Part shown: one piece after another, positions 57,000 through 64,000 of the stretch | How the letters are laid out: each line of letters opens with the position of its first letter | Numbering within the stretch: the first letter of the stretch is position 1 | Origin: Heliocidaris tuberculata | Lineage: Eukaryota; Echinodermata; Echinoidea; Camarodonta; Echinometridae | Assembly (NCBI GenBank): GCA_025618425.1 | Contig: CM046852.1 | Span: forward strand, 7,089,566-7,153,565 | Length of the DNA stretch: 64,000 bases | Reading direction: 5' to 3' | Made by a program: the position numbers and the translations under genes | Notes under the pieces: generated by a model | Seen by the model: the letters and a program-made list of their open reading frames with translations, nothing else | The model's database searches: none | Told to the model about the DNA's origin: nothing

Positions 57000-58308
57000 T
57001 CATACGTCGGCAGGAACACTCTGGCGTCTTTCAACGCAAGGTGAAAAGTCAAAGGACTGCTGGGAATCGAAAACGTTAACTGCTACAGAGGTGATGATGG
57101 TCATGCCGTGACTCCCTCGTCGAGGAGTATTCGGCGGTAGTCGATCACCAGGAGAGGCCGGTGTCTCTCCGTTCTGTACCTCCTCAACGGATATCACCGA
57201 CGGCGGCACGTCTTCGCTGACGACGTGAACGGTGACGCCATCCTGCGGGCAAAGTTGCCCTGATGCCTTCTCGACATCGCCGGCATGGTGCGTCTTCGTA
57301 AAAAACTGGTCACGACGCTTGCCACCGCCGCCGCCGTCGACGGTTTCAGTAGAAGTTGGCTCGTCAAGGTGAATGATTTCGAGGGAACGTTGTTGACTAG
57401 TGTGTGGTTGCTCGTTGTCGTCCTGGGTGACATCGGAGCCTCGTTGAGACCAACATGGCCGACAGATCTCATCATCAAACGTTACCTCCTGGTCGTTCTC
57501 CTGATCGAGATAGTCATCCTAATGATTGGGAAAAATTTGAATTCAAGAACGTGGAAAAAAGAATTCTTTTTATAAATAAGTAATATTTTGTGCTAACATT
57601 ACTAAGCTGAAAGACCTACTAGGGCAAGGACCTGCCCAACAGCCCAAGTGACTGCTATAATGACAGCTTTCATGTCGTCCAACCACAAAATATCGACAGT
57701 CCCTAAAACCAAATACCAACCTGCGCTGCGGGAAAACTCCCAAATCTCGTTATTACCGACCGTCCAATAGCCTGAATAAATATATTGATATCCTGAGCGA
57801 TTGTACTTTCGTTTACTCAAAGTTCCCAAAATTCACACATTTTCCAGTCCACTATGATGTTGTTCTCATTGTATTTTCTCTACTAAATCATTACTGTTAT
57901 CAAAGAGACCAAATTTTTGGTAGCTGAATAGCCATTTTATAAAACATTTGTGTACCATACAACGACGATATGACTTAGACACATTGTCATGTTACATACA
58001 AAGACAAAGTGTCGGACACAAAGAAAATAGATGAAAGTACAAAATAATCCTGGAATACAACGAAAGGGCAGCAATGACAATCTTCAAGCCAGAGTAGCAA
58101 TGTAGCGACGGTAACCGTCCTGGACTATTGTCTTGCCACCTTCAAAAGATCACGTGAAACGTCCCTTTCCCCCGGTGATCTATCTAACAGGATCTACTTA
58201 TTTTTTCAGTCTGAAATTTTCCTTCTCTCTTGGAATCTGTGTTCTTGTAATCGCCAGGGTACTTTAACAAAAATCGTTATTATTATTATTATTATCATTA
58301 TTATTATT

Positions 58309-58339
<31 letters not shown>

Positions 58340-61300
58340 GTAGTAGTAGTAATAGTAGTAGTAGTAGTAGTAGTAGTAATAGTAGTAGTAATAGTAGTAG
58401 TAATATTATTATCAATATTATTATCATTGTTATTATTTTCATTATTAGTATGATTATTATTCTTCTGATTATCATTATCATAATCATTGTTAGTATCATC
58501 ATTATTCTTCTAATTATTATTATCATCATTATTCTTCTTTTTATTATTATTACTAGACTTCGTGGAAATACTTACAAATTCATCGATGTCTTCAAATTCG
58601 TCGTTTTTCTTTTGCCGCTGCTTGCGAAGGACCCGACGGTGCGCCAAAAATGCAATAAGTGTGTCGATCTGAAACGGATAACAATAATCAACAGTTTGAA
58701 ATCTTACATATCTTCAAAAAGAAAATGAAACTCCAGAAATCATTGTTTCAGAAGAAGAAGAAGAAGAAGAAGAATCCCCCCTCTATAATGACGTAAGTAT
58801 GATAATCCACCAGATTATTCTTTTAATCAAGTTTGTAACAGGAAAGGAAAGAAAACAACACGTAGGAATGGCTTCTCAAAAGTGACGTCGTGAATGGAAA
58901 ATTCTAAATTCTAACATTATGCAAGTCATTCCAACTTCTGGAGTAATCTTCGTATGCTACAGAGCGAATTATGCTGGTGAGTTGGGTTTCCCCCTCCCCT
59001 AATCCTGAGACGGAGTAAGAATCCTACTCTCCTGTTACTGCAGTTCCGTTTCCGGGGGGGGGGGGGGGGGGGTGGTGTCGAAAAGAAAATTCGCCAGACC
59101 TCCAAAATTTGCTCGGGGGGGGGGGAATATGGGGTCCAGTTGCCCTCCATAATTCCCTGACAAGCAAAAAAAAAAAAAAAAAAAAAAGTTTTTCGTTCTA
59201 AAAGGGGGCCACAATCGAAAGGGGGAGGGGCGCAAATGCAGACTTTTCTTTTAAAAAAGGGGGCGGATGTGCCCCCTAAATCCGCTACTGATTATAATGT
59301 AAGCTTAGCTCACTAATAGAAATTACAATTCTCCAGATTCATATTTTCAGCAATCTGAAAACTTCCCTTTGATTATCATATTATTACGTTTTTGTACTTT
59401 GTACTTTCCGCCTTTCTCTATCCTAGTCTGCGCCTAGAGCACTCTACAGAGTGGATTTGGCGCATTATAAATTATAAGAATAAATGAATGAATTATATAT
59501 ATATATTCTATACATATAATATCAAGGAAGAACAACTTTGCAAATAAATTCAATGAGATTGTCACCACCAATATATAACTTTGCTCCCTGTAACATCTAA
59601 ACCATAAACCTAATTCAGTGGACTTAAATTTTGACCGTTTTAATTTGTAAAACTTATGTAGAAATTTCCTTATTTTCATTTACTTTGAAGATTCTCTGTA
59701 CATAATGTCAAACGGATGTGGGAGACTTGTGGTGTAGCTTAAGGGTTGGTCACAACCGGTCGTGCACCTCCTTGATTGTGGTCTGCGATGGATTTCGCAT
59801 AAAATCCTTGCGTCGCACGGTACCTGTACGGGGCTGTACGTTTGTCTCAAGAGTTCTTGCTGGTAAGAGGGGGTATGTTAATCAGGAGCGTGCAAGACGC
59901 CCAAGAGGAGATGCAGAGGGATGCACGACCGGTTGCGACCATGACAAAAGAAGGACGTACTAAGCGCTAGAGTTGGCCACTAGCCGATCACAATCAGGGC
60001 TCTGTTTCGTAAAACTTGTCATCAATGACAAGTTGCAATAACTGTTATAAGCTACTGAAATCCTTGCATCTGATTGGCTGAGAGCAAATTTGTCGGTAAA
60101 AATCACTGACAAAACACTTGATGACCATTGTGACCATTAATTACAGCTATTGTGTATCTGCCCGTTTCACCCTTTTCCCTCAAGATCAGCGGCGTATTCA
60201 GAAAATAATAAATGGAAGGGGAGGAGCAGAATGGTGCCTTAGAAAATGTGACAGTTTTGTTGATCAGGGTATTTTTTCTGGGCATTCAGACAGGAGAAGG
60301 TGGGAGACTGGGGTCCACAGGCTTACACTTTACATAAAACGATTTTTTGGGGGTATTATTTTGTTTTATTTTTAGGGGTAGGGTTAATTCATCAGCATGG
60401 AAGTTTTAAAAGTATTTGAGTTATCATGCGACTTGGTAATGACCTACCTCAGTTGCAAATTGTTCTGCCATAGTACAAGCCTTTGCATACAAGCAGGTGT
60501 CGACAACCACACCGACACGAAGTTCATTATTGTAGGTTTGCACTGAAAAACTCATGAAGGAATTTCTTCCTGGTGGATACCACTGGACAATACTTGACAC
60601 GGTGGCATCAGCCACAGACATGTTTGCATGTGACGACGAAAAAAGACTGACGAGGCACTGGCCACTAGCGAGTGTCCGCGAGAGCCACAGTGCAGATAAC
60701 TTGGACGGAATAAGAAGAATCAGGGTCTGGAGGACGCCGCAGGAGATGGACTGGGCACAGTATTGCTGAAGAGTTCTGGTGGTGCGTAGAGTGTCCCACA
60801 AGCGGGGAATGATCCCTTCTGTGCGCAGTGGTAACTGTACAGGGATCGTGGCGAATTGGGCAGCCAAAGGCACTTCCGGTGTGCAACTTAAGACGCAAGA
60901 ATGACTGCATTGTTGGAAGCTATACAGGAGGTTGGTCATGAAGGTCTCTGAGCATTGTTGCGTTGCCCCATTGGGCAAGATAGAACGCACAGTACCGGCG
61001 GCAGCACACATCGCAAAGTCCGATATGTGGCAGTTTGCAACGGCTCTGCTCTCAAGGACTTGCTGAAAGTTTATCGGACGAGACCAAGCGATTGAATGTT
61101 TACCGCTAGGGCTCATTCCGGGAAAGACATTGGGGGAATTACTTCTGGAGGATAATTTGAAGTATGCTATGAGTAACGGTCCGAAGAGTACACCACTAAT
61201 AATGCTTAATAAAGGGGGCGACGAGCTTTGTTCGTCAGGTTCTTTGTTAGAATGGGCACTGTCTGTAAGAGGCTGGCACAGGAGTTCTAGAAAGGCATTT

Positions 61301-62001
61301 CCATTGGCAAAACATGGATGAACACGGACGAGAAGATAAGTTCTGTTTTCCCATCCACACTGAAGCACTTGGATATTCCATAGCGGCCTTTCGGGCTCCA
61401 AATCCTTGTCGGCCATGAGTGCAATATGCGATTCGACGTCTACCTCAGACTTAAACTTCCCTGCTAATTCTGTCACGTGGTTCTCTAATGAGAAATCGTT
61501 GTCCAAGTACCACGCACAAGATACCCAAGTTCGAACTAATCGCTTCTGAAGTCGCAAGAAAGAGGCAGACCCAGCAGGGTTCGGACTTGAAATTCTGTTG
61601 GATATGACGGTGCGTATGGAGTTAGCTGTGACATAACTATCAAGCTGGATAAGGCACTGTATGATCGATGGTGACCCTTTACTTGTAAAGAGCCAGAATA
61701 GCTCTGTGGTGGTAAGAAACTCTGGACATCTTCCTAATAGATGTGAACAACATGAGTTCAGACGATATACCACCCATGCGATCATCACTATCACCAAGAC
61801 GACCACAAGCATTGGTATACTCACGAAAATCCATATGACTGAGAAGGCTAGGACGGTGCAACGTGTGAAGAAAGAGACGGTGTGCTTTTCAATCGCACTT
61901 CTGGAGTTCTTACCTGGCTCCATGTGGCTCTTCTCGTTTAGGTTTGGAGAGACAAAATAATTCCTGTGATAACTGACGAGAATCCTTGTGCCAGCGTACA
62001 T
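57000..62001 (-). CDS. WS/DGAT-like membrane O-acyltransferase
   Basis: Three minus-strand exons join in phase: 62001-60448 (518 codons), 58668-58576 (31 codons) and 57518-57000 (172 codons plus TGA), giving 721 residues. The donor at 60447 (GAG|gtaggt) is strong, so the long first frame should not be read to its own stop. Residues about 45-80 form one or two hydrophobic segments; a second lies near 263-281. The body follows the bacterial wax ester synthase/diacylglycerol acyltransferase fold: ERPLWNIQVL (204-213), HPCFANG (228-234) at the HHxxxDG position, HISDFAMCAAAGTVR at the NDV position, and a C-terminal block from LVSLFSSSHANM to ELRVGVVVDT ending in the helix ATE-IDTLIAFLAHRR. Such enzymes join fatty acyl-CoA to alcohols or diacylglycerol. 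The final exon is a hydrophilic tail without a known domain. An alternative start is Met at 61923. Confidence 0.78.
57519..58575 (-). other. Acyltransferase intron 2
   Basis: Bounded on the minus strand by donor gtaagt and acceptor 'ccaatcattag'. It contains the trinucleotide microsatellite 58277-58555. Confidence 0.7.
58277..58555 (+). repeat. (TAT/TAG/TCA)n trinucleotide microsatellite
   Basis: About 280 bp of att, tag and tca triplets. The apparent Ile- or Leu-rich open frames on both strands are artefacts of the triplet period. Confidence 0.9.
59056..59289 (+). mobile_element. G-rich hAT-like MITE, family G, left end unclear
   Basis: The right end 'cctaaatccgctactg' and the internal 'ccctgacaagcaaaaaaa' and 'gttctaaaaggggg' match the family. 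The left terminus could not be defined. Confidence 0.6.
59410..59490 (+). repeat. SINE-like tail
   Basis: 'gagtggatttggcgcattataaattataagaataaatgaatg' resembles the 3' end of echinoderm SINEs ('gcgctttataaat...aataa'). Confidence 0.35.
59740..59946. mobile_element. MITE with 'ggttggtcacaaccggtcgtgca' ends
   Basis: 'ggtcacaaccggtcgtgca' at the left is mirrored by 'tgcacgaccggttgcgacc' at the right. About 207 bp, non-coding. Confidence 0.75.
59997..60120. mobile_element. Decayed hairpin element related to 46573-46725
   Basis: 'agggctctgtttcgtaaaact...aataactgttataagctactgaaatcc...gattggctgagagcaaattt' shares its order of motifs with the inverse of 46573-46725. Confidence 0.5.
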
Positions 62002-64000
62002 GTGATCTCTGAGAAACAGAATCTGATCAAGGGCCCTAGTCGAGTCGCACTCGGGTCATCTTTTTCACACATTTTAGAGCTTGTTGAATGTATCTCTCTT
62101 AGATGTCGAAAAAGGATGAACCGTCTCCACACTAATCATTCGGTTATGTGTTTACAAAATGAACGAATGTGTTTATATCACGGCGTGGGAACCATTCCCT
62201 TGAAATCTTCAACAGTAATGTAGATTTAAAGCTTTTTCATGATTGCAACCAGTCGACGTCACTAAAATTGTAATCAGAACGACTCACATTGTCTTTTTGA
62301 GATGCAGAAACACATCATCCAGTCCCATAGATTTCTTTGAAAGTGAAATGTGGAAGCCAAATCACATGTGCGTCAAAAACGTTACCAGATGTCTAATTAA
62401 TTCACCGGGGCCTCTCAGTTGTGCTTGTTATTTGAGACAGACACGCGATCAAGTAGACAATTACTCATCCAATCTGCAGGGAGAAAGAGAGAGAGAGAGA
62501 GAGGGTTTGAAAACATATTCATAGCTTCATAAAGAACAATAAAATAATCAAGATTACGAGTGGTTTTTATTGCATAATTATTTCTGAAAGAAGGACGCTA
62601 AACGACTGTTTCCATTGGGCTTGATTTTGTTTTAACCCATTGCATACGGGAATCGGGTGGTCCCTTTATGAACCCTATGGGATTTTGAGAATTCAGAAGT
62701 CAACAGGTTAAAAGATTATCTTGAAATCTTAATCAAGAGAAAGTTGACGTGTAATTATGGAAACAAGAAATGATCACCAGGAACAAAAATGACAAGTATG
62801 TGATTTTACGACCTCTCACTTCGGACTCAGATAAATTGATATTGTAATTACACGTCCTAGATTTAATCTGGTGGTCAGAAAGGATGTTGAATATAGAACA
62901 ATGAGGACGAAGTTATGTAATAGTGATGTTTTGACATTGTCAATGATGAACAGAAAAGTAATCCACTTTCAAGGTGTTATCGGAAACTTGAAGAGTATCT
63001 TTTCAATGAATAGAAATTGAAAATATTCTAAGAATTGAAATAAAAGTCCTTGAAGAAATTTGGTTGTAATTTCAGTCTCAAACATGATATTTCAAAAGAA
63101 TTTTTCACTTTGTCAGCCTTTACCTTAGAACTTCGGATAATCTTATTCTTTGTTAATTGATCTCTCTCCCTCTCTCTCTCTCTTTGAATATTTCTTTCTC
63201 TTTTTCTTCTACTCCCCTCTCCCTATATTTGTTCTTTTCCCCTACTTTCTCTCAAACTCTCACTCTAGATTTTGAATGAATTATAAGATGCCTTTAAACA
63301 CAAAAGAACTTTATTCGTATCATCAGTCATATTTCAAAATCACTAACCTTTTGATTGGCTTATCAAAATGACCTATTTCCGTAGAGTACGAAGTGCTCTT
63401 TGTATATTAACACGTTGATAATACACGCTTTGAAACTTGATACCTACGGAATTTTCAAGAATCTTCCCGGAGAAATATACCAACCAATCAATGAAACAAC
63501 AAGGAAATCCAGCGAAAGTCATTCTACATGATACAGCCAACATAAACGTGGATATGATTCGTTTGTTTGTTGTTGTTATTATATATATATTATAATTATT
63601 ATTATTCTGGCTAAATGCGTAATCGAAAATATTTAATCGGGGAACCTCGGGCAATCGGAACAATTCCTGGACTAACGCGCTATCCCGTTTTAATGTGGTT
63701 CCACTGCATTGTATGACCTCGCAAAAATACCCCCATGCCTCACTCCCATCTCAATAAAATATTCACATCGGTAGTCACGATTCTCAACCACCAATGTCAC
63801 TGATATATGTTTCTTTCTCCAAAGGCCTCTAACGTATTAAGAAAAAAGTCGTTGAATCCATCGATCAAGGAAAAAAAAAGTTTCTGTCCTTGTTGTGTGC
63901 CCTCTTAGCATCATCTCGAGTGATCGTCATACAGCTAACATTGGCATTGGCCACAGCCATCGCTAATGCCCCTCGGGAAACGGATAACGAACGAAAATCA
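62002..64000. other. 5' flank of the acyltransferase; no further gene recognised
   Basis: It includes a (GA)n run at about 62481-62502, a dispersed repeat at 62634-62705 and pyrimidine-rich DNA at 63160-63260. The promoter and any 5' UTR exon of the acyltransferase should lie here but could not be fixed. 'ggttccactgca' at 63698 may be the end of a pogo-like element. Confidence 0.4.
62634..62705. repeat. Second copy of the repeat at 37321-37400
   Basis: 'aacccattgcatacgggaatcgggtggtccct' and 'ctatggg..tttgagaattcagaagtca' match the earlier copy with a few substitutions. Confidence 0.6.

Larger units (their letters stand above)
58669..60447 (-). other. Acyltransferase intron 1 with several repeats
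   Basis: It holds a (GAA)n tract at about 58753-58775, a G-rich family element (59056-59289), a SINE-like tail (about 59410-59490), an inverted-repeat element (59740-59946) and a decayed hairpin (59997-60120). Confidence 0.65.

Noticed and set aside
57194..57575. Frames of 94 and 96 codons on both strands
   Set aside because: They are out-of-frame shadows of the last acyltransferase exon, whose correct frame is fixed by the splice phase.
58206..58728. Ile/Leu-rich membrane-like frames on both strands
   Set aside because: They arise from the trinucleotide microsatellite in the acyltransferase intron.
60424..60447. Seven extra codons and stop at the end of the long acyltransferase frame
   Set aside because: A strong GAG|gtaggt donor precedes them, and the next exon continues the family's C-terminal helix in phase.
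61130..61960. Plus-strand frames under the acyltransferase
   Set aside because: They are antisense to an exon with clear family motifs.

Overview
This is nuclear DNA of a metazoan. Coding sequence is scarce and lies in short exons with GT-AG introns. The rest is AT-rich and dense in microsatellites, long poly-G/poly-C runs, hairpin-type DNA transposon remnants (MITEs), a tRNA-derived SINE and decayed non-LTR retrotransposons. The repeat types and a single-exon rhodopsin-like GPCR of an expanded type suggest a marine invertebrate deuterostome, most probably an echinoderm such as a sea urchin. This is inference from recall; no search could be run.

Layout. (1) About 4.9-18.4 kb, plus strand: the last five exons of a PAWR/Par-4-like gene, ending in a C-terminal leucine zipper; earlier exons are probably outside the window. 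(2) 18.4-28.2 kb: intergenic or 3' UTR, with several hairpin elements. (3) 28.3-29.0 kb, minus: the end of an L1/Tx1-like LINE ORF2. (4) 30.5 kb: a tRNA-like gene inside an inverted duplication. (5) 32.1-33.1 kb, plus: a single-exon GPCR broken by one frameshift. (6) 33.2-34.5 kb, minus: a decayed jockey-like reverse transcriptase. (7) 34.9-37.3 kb: nested MITEs. (8) 40.1-41.6 kb, minus: a histone H2B gene split by two coding introns and one 5' UTR intron. (9) 46.75-52.55 kb, plus: a six-exon TRMT10B-like tRNA (purine-9) methyltransferase, with a MITE abutting its first recognised exon and another forming its C-terminus and stop codon. (10) 57.0-62.0 kb, minus: a three-exon WS/DGAT-like membrane acyltransferase with altered catalytic motifs.

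The genes are unrelated housekeeping, chromatin, signalling and lipid genes; nothing suggests an operon or co-functional cluster. The main interest is how mobile elements have reshaped gene ends, introns and each other. I found no convincing new multi-gene system. The best leads are the TRMT10B gene bracketed by MITEs, triplicated splice-donor segments in its intron, the intron-bearing H2B, the acyltransferase with degenerate active-site motifs, and the inverted tRNA duplication. All exon structures were read by eye and need RNA evidence.
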